64,000 nucleotides of DNA. Source: Metapseudomonas sp043392685. GTDB lineage: Bacteria > Pseudomonadota > Gammaproteobacteria > Pseudomonadales > Pseudomonadaceae. Both the position numbers and the translations under genes were made by a program. The stretch lies in NCBI GenBank assembly GCA_043392685.1, contig JBHZGM010000026.1. One strand, given 5' to 3'. Shown one piece after another: positions 35,016 to 46,361 of this stretch (within the stretch, counting starts at the first letter, position 1; every line of letters begins with the position of its first letter). The notes under the pieces are model-generated. The model had not been told where the DNA came from and did not search any database. It saw nothing but the letters and a program-made list of their open reading frames with translations.

Positions 35016-35869
35016 TCACCGTCAAGACCGTCCGCGAACTGCGCGCAGCCGTCGCCCGCGCGCGCAGCGAAGGCAAGCGCATCGGCTTCGTGCCCACCAT
35101 GGGCAACCTCCACGCCGGGCACGTCGCCCTGGCAGAGAAAGCCAGCCAGCGCGCCGATTTCGTGGTCGCCAGTATCTTCGTCAACCCGCTGCAGTTCGGG
35201 CCCAGCGAAGACCTGGCCACCTACCCCCGCACCCTGGTGGCCGACCAGGAGAAGCTGGTAGCCGCTGGCTGCCACCTCCTGTTCCACCCGGACGTGGAAG
35301 AAATGTACCCGGACGGCATGGACGGCCAGACCCGCGTCAATGTCCCGCTGGTTTCCGAAGGCCTCTGCGGCGGCAGCCGCCCGGGTCATTTCGAAGGCGT
35401 GGCCACCGTGGTCAGCAAGCTGTTCAACATGGTCCAGCCCGACCTCGCGGTGTTCGGCGAGAAGGATTTCCAGCAGTTGGCGGTAATCCGCAAACTGGTG
35501 CGCGATCTGAACATGCCGATCCAGGTCATGGGCGAGCCCACGGTTCGCGCCGAAGATGGCCTGGCCCTGTCGTCGCGCAATGGCTACCTGGACGCCGCCC
35601 AGCGCGCTGCCGCTCCCGCGCTGTACCGCACCCTGCAGCAGATGGCCTCCGCCATCCGTGCAGGCCGCCGTGATTTCACCGCGCTGGAAGAGGAAGGCCG
35701 GGCCGAACTTGCCAAGGCCGGATTCCGCCCGGACTACCTGGAAATCCGCGAAGCACTGAACCTGCGCCCCGCAAGCGACAAGGACCAGCAGCTGGTGATC
35801 CTGGGCGCCGCCTTCATGGGCAACACCCGCCTGATCGACAACCTTGCCTTCAACCTCGAAGCGCACTGA
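35012..35869 (+). CDS. panC: Pantothenate synthetase
   Basis: This 285-residue ligase joins pantoate and beta-alanine using ATP. The nucleotidyl-transferase motifs are PTMGNLHAGHVAL (HxGH) and EKDFQQLAVI, with SSRNGYL in the KMSKS-like position. Its ATG overlaps the panB stop. A short hairpin (GAACCCCC/GGGGGTTC, 35890-35907) lies between panC and panD and may lower read-through. Confidence 0.96.
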   Translation: MITVKTVRELRAAVARARSEGKRIGFVPTMGNLHAGHVALAEKASQRADFVVASIFVNPLQFGPSEDLATYPRTLVADQEKLVAAGCHLLFHPDVEEMYPDGMDGQTRVNVPLVSEGLCGGSRPGHFEGVATVVSKLFNMVQPDLAVFGEKDFQQLAVIRKLVRDLNMPIQVMGEPTVRAEDGLALSSRNGYLDAAQRAAAPALYRTLQQMASAIRAGRRDFTALEEEGRAELAKAGFRPDYLEIREALNLRPASDKDQQLVILGAAFMGNTRLIDNLAFNLEAH

Positions 35870-35889
35870 TCGACACCTGTCGCCGCCTT

Positions 35890-35907
35890 GAACCCCCTCG
35901 GGGGTTC
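35890..35907 (+). terminator. Hairpin between panC and panD
   Basis: GAACCCCC and GGGGGTTC are perfect eight-base arms with a two-base spacer, so the real loop must open one pair. No T tract follows, which suggests an attenuating or processing structure. Confidence 0.4.
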
Positions 35908-35949
35908 GGGCAAACTCTGCCGCCGCCCGCATCCCGACGAGGAAAAGCC

Positions 35950-36330
35950 ATGCACGCCATCATGCTCAAGGCCAAACTGCACCGCGCCGAAGTCACCCAC
36001 GCCGTGCTCGACTACGAAGGCTCCTGCGCCATCGATGGTGATTGGCTCGACCTCTCCGGTATCCGCGAGTACGAACAGATCCAGATCTACAACGTCGACA
36101 ACGGCGAGCGTTTCACCACCTACGCCATCCGCGCCGAGAACGGCTCGCGGATGATCTCGGTGAACGGCGCCGCGGCGCACAAGGCCAAGGTGGGTGATCG
36201 GGTGATCATCTGCGCCTACGCTCACTACAGCGAAGCCGAACTGGCCAATTTCAAACCGCGTATGCTGTACATGGCTCCGGGTAACGAACTCAGCCATACC
36301 AGCAACGCGATTCCGGTACAGGTCGCCTGA
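35950..36330 (+). CDS. panD: Aspartate 1-decarboxylase proenzyme
   Basis: PanD decarboxylates aspartate to beta-alanine for pantothenate. It is a 126-residue pyruvoyl enzyme that self-cleaves between Gly24 and Ser25, visible in DYEGSCAIDG, and the Ser becomes the pyruvoyl group. The length is normal. GAGGAAAAGCC precedes the ATG. A strong terminator separates it from pgi. Confidence 0.96.
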   Translation: MHAIMLKAKLHRAEVTHAVLDYEGSCAIDGDWLDLSGIREYEQIQIYNVDNGERFTTYAIRAENGSRMISVNGAAAHKAKVGDRVIICAYAHYSEAELANFKPRMLYMAPGNELSHTSNAIPVQVA

Positions 36331-36352
36331 GACCGGAGAGCTGCATGACCCG

Positions 36353-36379
36353 AAGCCCGGACATTTCCGGGCTTTTTAT
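36353..36379 (+). terminator. Terminator after panD
   Basis: AAGCCCGGA (36353-36361) pairs with TCCGGGCTT (36366-36374) around a four-base loop and is followed by TTTATT. Confidence 0.88.
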
Positions 36380-36400
36380 TAAGTCGCACACAGGTACGCC

Positions 36401-38065
36401 ATGGACCACCACCTGACGCCGCTCGATGTCACCCAACTGCCCACCTGGAAGGGGCTCCGCCAGCATCGACAGGACCTTGCCGGATTCAGCCTGCGCCAGG
36501 CCTTTGCCGAGGACCCGGAGCGTTTCAAGCGCTTCAGCCTGAGCGCCTGCGGCCTGCTGCTGGACTTCTCCAAGAACCTGATCCGCACCGACACCCTGGA
36601 ACTGCTGGTCAAGCTGGCGGAAGAAGCCCGGCTCGACGAGGCCATCAAGGCGATGTTCCGTGGCGACGTGATCAACGCCTCGGAGCGCCGTCCTGTGCTG
36701 CACACCGCACTGCGCCGCCCCATCGGCGACAAGGTCTGGGTGGATGGCAGCGACGTGATGCCCGAGGTGCACCATGTGCTGCACCAGATGACCGAACTGG
36801 TGGGCGCCCTGCACAACGGCCTGTGGCGCGGCTACACGGAAAAACCCATCACCGATGTCGTGAACATCGGTATCGGCGGCTCCTTCCTTGGCCCACAGCT
36901 GGTCTCCGAAGCACTGCTGCCCTTTGCCCAGAAAGGCGTGCGCTGCCATTACCTGGCGAACATCGACGGCAGCGAATTCCGCGAACTGGCGTGCCGCCTG
37001 AACGCCGAGACCACCCTGTTCATCGTTTCCAGCAAGTCCTTCGGCACCCTGGAAACCCTGAAGAATGCCCAGGCCGCCCGCGCCTGGTACCTGGCCCAGG
37101 GCGGCAGCAAGGAAGAGCTGTACCGGCACTTCATCGCCGTTTCCAGCAACAAGGAAGCGGCGGTGGCCTTCGGCATCCGCGAAGAAAATATCTTCCCCAT
37201 GTGGGACTGGGTGGGCGGACGCTACTCCCTCTGGTCCGCCATCGGTCTGCCGATCGCCATGTCCATCGGCATGTCCAACTTCAAGGAACTGCTGTCCGGC
37301 GCCTACAGCATGGACCAGCACTTCCAGAGCACGCCGTTCGAGCGCAACATCCCGGTGATCCTCGGCCTGCTCGGCGTCTGGTACGGCGACTTCTGGGGCG
37401 CACGCAGCCACGCGATCCTGCCCTACGACTACTACCTGCGTAACTTCACCGATCACCTACAGCAGCTGGACATGGAGTCCAACGGCAAGAGTGTGCGCCA
37501 GGACGGCACCCCGGTCACCGCCGGTACCGGCCCGGTGATCTGGGGCGGTGTCGGCTGCAACGGCCAGCATGCCTACCACCAGTTGCTGCACCAGGGCACC
37601 CAGCTGATCCCGGCGGACTTCATCGTCCCCGTCTCCAGCTACAACCCGGTGGCCGACCACCATCAGTGGCTGTTCGCCAACTGCCTGTCCCAGAGCCAGG
37701 CGCTGATGCTCGGCAAGTCCCGCGAGGAGGCCGAGGCCGAACTGCGCGCCCAGGGCCTGCCGGAAGAAGAAGCGCAGCGTTTGGCGCCGCACAAGGTGGT
37801 GCCCGGCAACCGTCCGAGCAACACCCTGGTGATGGAACGCATCAGCCCGCGCCGCCTGGGCGCACTGATCGCCATGTACGAACACAAGGTCTACGTGCAG
37901 AGCGTACTCTGGGGCATCAACGCCTTCGACCAGTGGGGCGTGGAACTGGGCAAGGAACTGGGCAAGGCCGTCTATTCGCGCCTGACCGGCCAGGACGAAG
38001 CCCAGGCCGAGGATGGTTCGACCCAGGGCCTGATCGACTTCTTTCGCGCGCGTCACCGCGGCTGA
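36401..38065 (+). CDS. pgi: Glucose-6-phosphate isomerase
   Basis: This 554-residue enzyme interconverts glucose 6-phosphate and fructose 6-phosphate. Both family signatures are present: the region around VNIGIGGSFLGPQLVSEAL and the C-terminal VLWGINAFDQWGVELGK. Catalytic Glu and His fall in WGGVGCNGQHAYHQLLHQGT. In Pseudomonas it mainly serves gluconeogenesis and sugar recycling, since the upper glycolytic pathway is incomplete. Confidence 0.96.
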   Translation: MDHHLTPLDVTQLPTWKGLRQHRQDLAGFSLRQAFAEDPERFKRFSLSACGLLLDFSKNLIRTDTLELLVKLAEEARLDEAIKAMFRGDVINASERRPVLHTALRRPIGDKVWVDGSDVMPEVHHVLHQMTELVGALHNGLWRGYTEKPITDVVNIGIGGSFLGPQLVSEALLPFAQKGVRCHYLANIDGSEFRELACRLNAETTLFIVSSKSFGTLETLKNAQAARAWYLAQGGSKEELYRHFIAVSSNKEAAVAFGIREENIFPMWDWVGGRYSLWSAIGLPIAMSIGMSNFKELLSGAYSMDQHFQSTPFERNIPVILGLLGVWYGDFWGARSHAILPYDYYLRNFTDHLQQLDMESNGKSVRQDGTPVTAGTGPVIWGGVGCNGQHAYHQLLHQGTQLIPADFIVPVSSYNPVADHHQWLFANCLSQSQALMLGKSREEAEAELRAQGLPEEEAQRLAPHKVVPGNRPSNTLVMERISPRRLGALIAMYEHKVYVQSVLWGINAFDQWGVELGKELGKAVYSRLTGQDEAQAEDGSTQGLIDFFRARHRG

Positions 38066-38111
38066 CACCGTCGCGGCGGACTCACTCGCGATCGCCGCGT
38101 AGAGCCCTGCC

Positions 38112-38135
38112 ACCGGGCCGAACATTCGGCCCGGT
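38112..38135 (+). terminator. Hairpin after pgi
   Basis: ACCGGGCCGA pairs with TCGGCCCGGT around a four-base loop, 47 bases after the pgi stop. No T tract follows. Confidence 0.55.
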
Positions 38136-38326
38136 CGGCCAATGAATTCGCCCCTAGCCCTCCCCGCCCTAATGCTTCTGCCGGCAGAACCGCTGCCGAT
38201 ACTCGCCAGGCAATGCCGGCACAGCGCCTGCGCCACTGAACGATCCGGCAGGCCTTGGGCTCAAATCTCCATGGACAACCCTTGAACCCTGCGATGCCTT
38301 GGATGCACCCTTGTGGGTATTTCGGC

Positions 38327-38342
38327 AACACAACAACAAGGA
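38327..38342 (+). promoter_or_regulatory. CA motif (Hfq/Crc site) at the acsA ribosome binding site
   Basis: The leader reads AACACAACAACAAGGA immediately before acsA, with AACAACAA at 38332-38339 matching the AAnAAnAA motif bound by Hfq with Crc. It overlaps the Shine-Dalgarno AAGGA, so binding should block translation during growth on preferred carbon sources. Confidence 0.7.
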
Positions 38343-38348
38343 CCAGCC

Positions 38349-40286
<1,938 letters not shown>

Positions 40287-40294
40287 CACCTGCC

Positions 40295-40327
40295 AAGGCG
40301 GCAGCCCACACCGGGGGCTGCCGCCTT
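40295..40327 (+). terminator. Terminator after acsA
   Basis: AAGGCGGCAGCCC (40295-40307) pairs with GGGCTGCCGCCTT (40315-40327), then TCCTTT. It is a 13-base perfect stem only 21 bases before the next start codon. Confidence 0.85.
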
Positions 40328-40348
40328 TCCTTTGGAATCGCCCCTCCC

Positions 40349-41224
40349 ATGGAATTCATCCGCCGCCGCATCGAAAGCCAGATCATCGGCCTGACCGGCC
40401 TCGCCCTCGGTCAGCTCGACTTCGAGAACCCCAAGGGTGACCCCGGCCTGTTCGGCCCGGACTCGGTGACCTGGAAGGTCCACGGCGACTTCACCACGAT
40501 GATGATCGGCGGCATCAGCGCGCTGCTCCTGCAGATGCTGCATCCCCTGGCGCTCTCGGGCGTCTGGGACCACTCCAATTTCCGCACGGACATGCTCGGT
40601 CGCCTGCGCCGCACCGGTCAGTTCATTTCCGGCACCACTTACGGCACCCGCAAAGACGCCGACTGGCTGATCGACAAGGTGCGCACCATCCACCTGCAGG
40701 TGACCGGCACCGCCCCCGACGGCCGCCCATACGCAGCCAGCGACCCCGCGCTGCTCACCTGGGTGCACGTGGCGGAGGTCAGCTGCTTCCTCGAGTCCCA
40801 CCTGCGCTACCTCAATCCGCACTTGAGCGGCGAGGACCAGGACCGCTACTACGCCGAGATCGCCCTGGTGGCCGAGCGGCTCGGCGCGAGCAATGTGCCG
40901 AAGTCCCGCCAGGAAGTCGCGGACTACCTGGAAGCCATGCGTCCGCAGCTGCTCTGCGACGAACGCAGCCTGGAAGTCGTACGCATCCTCCTCGCAGCGC
41001 CGGCGCCCAGCGCCGCCGCCAAACCCTTCGGCATCCTGATGATGCAGGCAGGCATCGACCTGATGCCGGAGTGGGCCAGCGCCATGCTCGGCCTGCACCA
41101 GCGCCCCTGGCAGCGTCGCGTGGTGCGGAATCTGGTCTGGCGCGTGGCGCCGCTACTGCGCTGGGCCATGCGCAACGGTGCCGTGCACCGTGCGCGCCGA
41201 CGCATGGGGCTGCCGCCCCGTTGA
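40349..41224 (+). CDS. MpaB/DUF2236-family oxygenase-like protein
   Basis: This 291-residue protein matches the DUF2236 family (MpaB and rubber oxygenase Lcp relatives): GDFTTMMIGGISALLLQMLHPLALSGVWDHSNFR, VRTIHLQVTG and LTWVHVAEVSCF contain the conserved Arg/His/Thr pattern that binds a b-type heme in characterised members. The substrate is unknown. ATG 40349 lies just after the acsA terminator and has no clear ribosome binding site, so a role alongside acsA is possible but unproven. Confidence 0.8.
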   Translation: MEFIRRRIESQIIGLTGLALGQLDFENPKGDPGLFGPDSVTWKVHGDFTTMMIGGISALLLQMLHPLALSGVWDHSNFRTDMLGRLRRTGQFISGTTYGTRKDADWLIDKVRTIHLQVTGTAPDGRPYAASDPALLTWVHVAEVSCFLESHLRYLNPHLSGEDQDRYYAEIALVAERLGASNVPKSRQEVADYLEAMRPQLLCDERSLEVVRILLAAPAPSAAAKPFGILMMQAGIDLMPEWASAMLGLHQRPWQRRVVRNLVWRVAPLLRWAMRNGAVHRARRRMGLPPR

Positions 41225-41302
41225 GCATGGATGAGGCCGGCCAGGGCCGCGCCGACCTCGACCTTTGTTAAACTGCGCGCCCTTTTCTGTGAGACGTCGC
41301 GC

Positions 41303-42322
41303 ATGCCCTCCACTCTCCTCCAGGCGCTGCGCGCCGCCCTCGACGCCCGCCAGCCGCTGCTGGCCGAACTCCATGCCCAGGGCACCGATTGCTACCGGTT
41401 CTTCCACGGCAGCCAGGAAGGCATCCCTGGCCTGACCGTCGACCGCTACGGTGCGCAATTGATGGTGCAGAGCTTCCACCAGCCAGTGGAGCGCGAGCCC
41501 TTGCTGGAGCTGGCCGCTGCGGTGAACACATTCCTCGGCGAAAAGCTGCTGCTGGTCTACAACGACCGCTCCCAGGGCAATTCCCGGGTCGACCGCCGCG
41601 ACCCGGTCTACCAGGCCGAGCCCGCCGCTCTGGAGGATCTGGTGGGCCACGAATGGGGCCTGAACTACCGGGTACGTGGCCGCCACCCCGGCCAGGACCC
41701 GCTGCTCTTCCTCGACCTGCGCAACACCCGTGGCTGGGTGAAGGCCAACAGTGCCGGCAAGTCGGTGCTCAACCTCTTCGCCTACACCTGCGGCGTCGGA
41801 CTCTGTGCGGCGGCGGGCGGCGCTAGCGAGGTGTGGAACCTGGATTTCGCCGAGGGCAACCTGGCGGTCGGCCGCGAGAACGGCGCGCTGAACCCGACGC
41901 TCGCGCCCATGCACTTCGTGCAATCGGACTACTTCCCGGCCATCCGCCAGCTCGCCGGCCTGCCCATCGCCCGTCGCCACGGCCAGAGGTTGCCGAGCTA
42001 CCCGCGCCTGGAGCAGCGCCAGTTCGACCTGGTATTCCTCGACCCGCCGGCCTGGGCCAAGAGCGCCTTCGGCACCGTGGACCTGCTGCGCGACTACCAG
42101 AGCCTGCTCAAGCCCGCGCTCATGGCGACCGCCGAAGGTGGCGTGCTGGTGTGCAACAACAACCTCGCCAAGGTCGCGATGGAGGACTGGCGCGAGCAGG
42201 TGTTGCGTTGCGCCAGCAAGCTGGGGCGGCCGGTGCGCGACTGGCAACCGCTCGCGCCTGCCGCCGACTTCCCCTCGCTCGACGGACGGCCGCCGCTCAA
42301 GACCCTGGTCCTGCAGCTCTGA
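41303..42322 (+). CDS. Class I SAM-dependent methyltransferase, RlmI/RlmK-like
   Basis: This 339-residue methyltransferase has a Rossmann SAM site (SVLNLFAYTCGVGLCAAAGG) and a catalytic-type DPPAWAKSAFG motif, like 23S rRNA cytosine-5 methyltransferases of the RlmI group. The N-terminus (GTDCYRFFHGSQEGIPGLTVDRYG) replaces the usual PUA domain. A substrate in rRNA is probable but not certain. It is preceded by TTGTTAAACTGCGCGCCC near 41267, a possible -10 with a GC-rich discriminator. Confidence 0.82.
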   Translation: MPSTLLQALRAALDARQPLLAELHAQGTDCYRFFHGSQEGIPGLTVDRYGAQLMVQSFHQPVEREPLLELAAAVNTFLGEKLLLVYNDRSQGNSRVDRRDPVYQAEPAALEDLVGHEWGLNYRVRGRHPGQDPLLFLDLRNTRGWVKANSAGKSVLNLFAYTCGVGLCAAAGGASEVWNLDFAEGNLAVGRENGALNPTLAPMHFVQSDYFPAIRQLAGLPIARRHGQRLPSYPRLEQRQFDLVFLDPPAWAKSAFGTVDLLRDYQSLLKPALMATAEGGVLVCNNNLAKVAMEDWREQVLRCASKLGRPVRDWQPLAPAADFPSLDGRPPLKTLVLQL

Positions 42323-42413
42323 AAGTAGCGCAGCAACGAGATCCAGCCATCTGCCGGAACCCGGAGGCCGTGCCATAATCCAAGGGATTCTCTGCCGGGA
42401 TAGTTGACGCCTC

Positions 42414-45335
42414 ATGTACAAAGGATTGAAACGGGCCGCCTGCGCCCTGCTGATCGTCGTTGCCCTCTACAGCCTGCTTGGCTTTCTGATCATCCCGGGG
42501 ATCGCCCTGCGGGTGGCCAACCAGCAATTGGCCCAATACGCCACGGTCCCCGCGCGACTGGAGCGCATCCAGCTCAACCCCTTCAGCCTCGAGCTGACCC
42601 TGTGGGGCCTGCACATAGGCGAAGACAAGGCCGAACAGGTGGGCTTCGAGCGGCTCCATGCCAACCTGCAACTGGACAGCCTCTGGTCAGGCGCCCTGCA
42701 CCTGGCGGACGTGGAGCTGGACAAGTCGAACACCGAGGTGCTGTTCGCCAAGGACGGCACGCTCAACCTGACCCAACTGTTCAAGCTGCCCCCCAGCGAA
42801 CCCAAGCCGGAGGAGCCGGCGGGTGATCCCTTTCCGGTCCGCATCGACCGCATCAAGCTGAGCGAAGGTGGCCTGCACTTCCAGGACCTGCGCCCCAGTG
42901 AGGCCATCGAGTTCGTCTACGACTCCCTCAACCTCGAACTGCACAACCTCAGCACCCTGCCCGACGACAATGCCGAGATGTCCCTCGTGGCCACCGGCCC
43001 CAATGGCGGGCGCATCGACTGGGAAGGCCAGATCAGCCTGGTGCCCTTCACCTCCAGCGGCCAGCTGAAGATCACCGACGGCCAGATGAAGGCCTTCTGG
43101 CCCTATGTCCGCGACGCGGTGCCCCTGGCCCTGGAAAAAGGCGTGATGAGCCTGTCCACGGACTACAAGCTGAGCCTGGCCAAGAGCACCCAGCTCAACC
43201 TGGACAAGATCTGGATCAAGGTCGCGCCCTTCGCCATCAAGGCACCGGACAACCGCCCCCTGGTCAACCTGGAGACGCTGGAAGTCAGCGACAGCTCCCT
43301 GGACCTGGCCAAGCAGGAAGTGCTGGTGGGCAAGATCCACAGCCAGAATCTGGAAACCTGGGCCGCCCGCGAGGCCGACGGCCAGCTGGACTGGCAGAAG
43401 CTTTTTGCCAGCAAGCCCAAGCCCGCGCCCAAGGCGGAAGAGAAACCCGCGGCCGCTGATGCCCAGGCAAAAACGGACGAACCTGGTAAACCCTGGGTCG
43501 TGCGGCTCAAGGAAACCCAGTTGCGCGGCTACAAGGTGCACCTGGCCGACCGGGTGCCCAAGGAGCCGGTGCAACTGGAGCTGGGCCCGCTCAACCTGGA
43601 CCTCAAGGACTTCGACAGTCGCGGCGAATCGCCCTTCAACCTCAGCCTCGACACCGGCCTCGGCAAGCAGGGCAAGGTGCAGGCGGTCGGCCAGGTCCAG
43701 CTCAAGCCCGTCACGGCGAAGCTGCAAGTGCAGACCCGCGACATCGACCTGCGCATAGCCCAGGCCTACATCAGCCCCTTCGTGCGCCTGGAGCTGCGCA
43801 GCGGCCTGCTCGACAGCGACCTCAATGTCGACCTCAAGGGCACCGAGCCACTGGCCCTGGGCATTTCCGGCCGCGCGCTGGTCAACCAGATGCACACCCT
43901 GGACACCATCAAGGAACGCGACTTCGTCAAATGGCAACAGTTGCTGGTGGATGGCCTCAACTACCAGCACGGCGACAGCCTGGTGATCGACAAGGTGAGC
44001 CTGAACCAGCCCTACGCGCGCTTCATCATCAACGAGGACCTGACCACCAACGCCAGCGATCTGGTGATCAAGCAACCCGCCGACGCCAGTCCCCAGAAAG
44101 CCGCCAGCGCTCAGCCGGAAGCGGCCGGCAAGCCCATGGGCATCCGCATCGGCGGCATTGAGATCAAGGACGGCTCAGCCAACTTCGCCGACTTCAGCCT
44201 GACCCCCAACTTCGCCACCGCCATCCAGCAGCTCAACGGTGAAATCGGCACCCTCGACAACCGCAATCCCAAACCGGCCAAGGTGGCGGTGAACGGCAAG
44301 GTCGACCGCTACGCGCCGGTGACCATCAAGGGCAGCCTGAACCCCTTCGATCCCCTGGACAGCCTGGACATCGCCACCAGCTTCAAGCGCGTCGAGCTGA
44401 CCACCCTGACGCCCTACTCCGGCAAGTTCGCCGGCTACCGCATCCGCAAGGGGCGGCTGAACCTGGACCTGCACTACCAGATCGAGAAGGGACAACTGAA
44501 GGCCGAAAACCACCTGGTACTGGAACAGCTGCAACTCGGCGAACAGGTTTCCAGCCCCGATGCCGTGGACCTGCCGGTGCGCCTGGCGGTCGCGCTGCTG
44601 AAGGACACAGCGGGCAAGATCGACATCTCGCTGCCGGTGGCGGGCAACCTCAACGACCCGCAGTTCAGCGTCGCGCCCATCGTCTGGCAGACCCTGCGCA
44701 ACCTGGTGCTGCGCGCGGTACAGGCGCCCTTCAACTTTGTCGCCGGCCTGGTCGGCGGCAGCAGCGCAGACCTCGGCCAGGTCCCCTTCCCGGCCGGCAG
44801 CAGCGAGCTGGATGCCGAGGCGCAGAAATCCCTGGATACCCTGGCCGAGGCGCTGAAAAAGCGTCCGGCCCTGCGCCTGGAAGTGGAAGGGGCCAGCGCC
44901 AAGGCCGCCGACGGTCCACTGCTGGCCGAGCAGCGCCTGGAGCGGGAATACCAGAACACCTACTACAAGATCGCCCAGCGCCGGGGCGACAAGGTACCGG
45001 CCGAAGCCAGGCAGCTGGAGATACCCGAGGACGAGAAAGGGCCTATGCTGGAGGGCATCTACCGTTCCCGCTTGAAGCAGCAGCCTCCGGCCGAGTGGGA
45101 GGAACTGGACAGCGAGCAGCGCACCGCCAGGCTGCGCGAAGCAGTGCTCGCCTCCTGGGCCCAGAGCGACCTGTTGCTGCGCCAGCTGGGCCAGGCCCGC
45201 GCCACCAGCATCAAGGACTATCTGGTGGACCGCGGCGGCCTTGCCGACGACCGCATCTTCCTGCTGGACGTCAGCCTGGTGGAGCCCAACCAGGCCGGAG
45301 AGGTGATCACACCGCTGCACCTGGACAGCGAGTAG
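42414..45335 (+). CDS. DUF748 (AsmA-like) envelope protein
   Basis: This 973-residue protein has a single N-terminal membrane anchor (residues about 9-29) and a long periplasmic region of AsmA-like beta repeats (LERIQLNPFSLELTLWGLHIGEDKA, VNLETLEVSDSSLDLAKQ, GIRIGGIEIKDGSANFADFSL). A C-terminal stretch (VPFPAGSSELDAEAQKSLDTLAEALK) resembles an OmpA-like fold. AsmA-like proteins such as TamB and YhdP form grooves for lipid transport between membranes; this role is inferred. Three small secreted genes follow. Confidence 0.88.
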   Translation: MYKGLKRAACALLIVVALYSLLGFLIIPGIALRVANQQLAQYATVPARLERIQLNPFSLELTLWGLHIGEDKAEQVGFERLHANLQLDSLWSGALHLADVELDKSNTEVLFAKDGTLNLTQLFKLPPSEPKPEEPAGDPFPVRIDRIKLSEGGLHFQDLRPSEAIEFVYDSLNLELHNLSTLPDDNAEMSLVATGPNGGRIDWEGQISLVPFTSSGQLKITDGQMKAFWPYVRDAVPLALEKGVMSLSTDYKLSLAKSTQLNLDKIWIKVAPFAIKAPDNRPLVNLETLEVSDSSLDLAKQEVLVGKIHSQNLETWAAREADGQLDWQKLFASKPKPAPKAEEKPAAADAQAKTDEPGKPWVVRLKETQLRGYKVHLADRVPKEPVQLELGPLNLDLKDFDSRGESPFNLSLDTGLGKQGKVQAVGQVQLKPVTAKLQVQTRDIDLRIAQAYISPFVRLELRSGLLDSDLNVDLKGTEPLALGISGRALVNQMHTLDTIKERDFVKWQQLLVDGLNYQHGDSLVIDKVSLNQPYARFIINEDLTTNASDLVIKQPADASPQKAASAQPEAAGKPMGIRIGGIEIKDGSANFADFSLTPNFATAIQQLNGEIGTLDNRNPKPAKVAVNGKVDRYAPVTIKGSLNPFDPLDSLDIATSFKRVELTTLTPYSGKFAGYRIRKGRLNLDLHYQIEKGQLKAENHLVLEQLQLGEQVSSPDAVDLPVRLAVALLKDTAGKIDISLPVAGNLNDPQFSVAPIVWQTLRNLVLRAVQAPFNFVAGLVGGSSADLGQVPFPAGSSELDAEAQKSLDTLAEALKKRPALRLEVEGASAKAADGPLLAEQRLEREYQNTYYKIAQRRGDKVPAEARQLEIPEDEKGPMLEGIYRSRLKQQPPAEWEELDSEQRTARLREAVLASWAQSDLLLRQLGQARATSIKDYLVDRGGLADDRIFLLDVSLVEPNQAGEVITPLHLDSE

Positions 45336-45343
45336 GAGTTCTC

Positions 45344-45634
45344 ATGCGCATGCTGCCGTTCGCCCTGCTGGTCCTCGCCCTGGCCACTCCGGCCGGGGCG
45401 GAAACCATGCGCTGCGGCAGCAGACTGGTCAGCCTCGGCGACCGCACCTTCGAAGTCCTGCAGAAATGTGGTGAGCCGGTGCACCGTGATCTGGTCGGCT
45501 ACACCCTGGGCTCCTACGACCGGCGCGAATTCACCGTGGAAGAATGGGTGTACGGCCCCAACAACGGCATGCTCAGCATCCTCACCTTCGAGGGCAATCG
45601 CCTGGTCCGCATCGAAACCCGGCGCAACCGCTGA
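45344..45634 (+). CDS. DUF2845 secreted protein, paralogue 1 of 3
   Basis: This 96-residue protein has a signal peptide cleaved near PAGAE. The mature part shows MRCGSRLVSLGDRTFEVLQKCGEP and VEEWVYGPNNGM, the DUF2845 pattern with two conserved cysteines that could form a disulfide. Its function is unknown. TAGGAG precedes ATG 45344, eight bases after the DUF748 gene, so the two are probably cotranscribed. Confidence 0.88.
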   Translation: MRMLPFALLVLALATPAGAETMRCGSRLVSLGDRTFEVLQKCGEPVHRDLVGYTLGSYDRREFTVEEWVYGPNNGMLSILTFEGNRLVRIETRRNR

Positions 45635-45693
45635 CGCCCCCGGGGCGCCAGGTGTAGGCTGTAGCCAGTTCCCAGCGATCTTCGGACATCCCC

Positions 45694-45999
45694 GTGAAAC
45701 GCCGCATGCTCTTCTGCCTGTCCCTGCTGCTTGCCGTGGGCAATGCCCAGGCCTCTTCCACCCTGCGCTGCAACAGCAGCCTCATCAGCCTCGACGACAC
45801 CACCAGCGAAGTGCTGGACAAGTGCGGCGAGCCGATCAGCCGCACCGACCTGGGCTTCAAGGAAGTGGTGGACGAGTACTACCGGCGCGACGAAGTGCGG
45901 GTCGAGGAATGGGTCTACGGACCGCGCAACGGCATGTACCAGTTCCTCCGTTTCGAGGGCAATCGGCTGCGCGACATCGACAGCAAACGCGGCAACTGA
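45694..45999 (+). CDS. DUF2845 secreted protein, paralogue 2 of 3
   Basis: This 101-residue copy of the same family has a signal peptide ending near AQASS and mature motifs LRCNSSLISLDDTTSEVLDKCGEP and VEEWVYGPRNGMYQFLRFEGNRL. The start is GTG 45694, which supplies the KRR n-region; ATG 45706 would remove it. It lies 59 bases after the first copy. It is closest to paralogue 3 at its C-terminus (IDSKRGN versus IDSKRN). Confidence 0.86.
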   Translation: MKRRMLFCLSLLLAVGNAQASSTLRCNSSLISLDDTTSEVLDKCGEPISRTDLGFKEVVDEYYRRDEVRVEEWVYGPRNGMYQFLRFEGNRLRDIDSKRGN

Positions 46000-46060
46000 C
46001 AACCTCTCGGCGGGAATGCTAGGCTCTGCGCCTTACCCCCAAGGACAGGATGCCCGCCCC

Positions 46061-46351
46061 ATGAAAGCCCCCGCCTGCCTCTTCGCAGCCGCTCTCCTTC
46101 TGCCCCTTGCGGCCAACGCCAACACCTTCCGCTGCGAAAGCAAACTGGTGAGCGTCGGCGATCGCAGCACCGAGGTTCAGCGCAAGTGCGGCGAGCCCGC
46201 CTCCCGCGATTTCATCGGCTATTCGGAGACCACCAGCGGGCGCCAGGAAATGCAAGTGGAGGAATGGGTCTACGGCCCCTCCAACGGCATGTACCACTAC
46301 CTGAGATTCGTCGGCGGCCGCCTCAGCGAAATCGACAGCAAGCGCAACTGA
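46061..46351 (+). CDS. DUF2845 secreted protein, paralogue 3 of 3
   Basis: This third copy is 96 residues, with a signal peptide ending near ANANT and mature motifs FRCESKLVSVGDRSTEVQRKCGEP and VEEWVYGPSNGMYHYLRF. The three proteins align along their whole length, so they arose by tandem duplication. An AAGGACAGGA sequence lies upstream, though somewhat far (10-20 bases) from ATG 46061. The rhomboid gene starts ten bases downstream. Confidence 0.88.
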   Translation: MKAPACLFAAALLLPLAANANTFRCESKLVSVGDRSTEVQRKCGEPASRDFIGYSETTSGRQEMQVEEWVYGPSNGMYHYLRFVGGRLSEIDSKRN

Positions 46352-46361
46352 GCCGCACACG

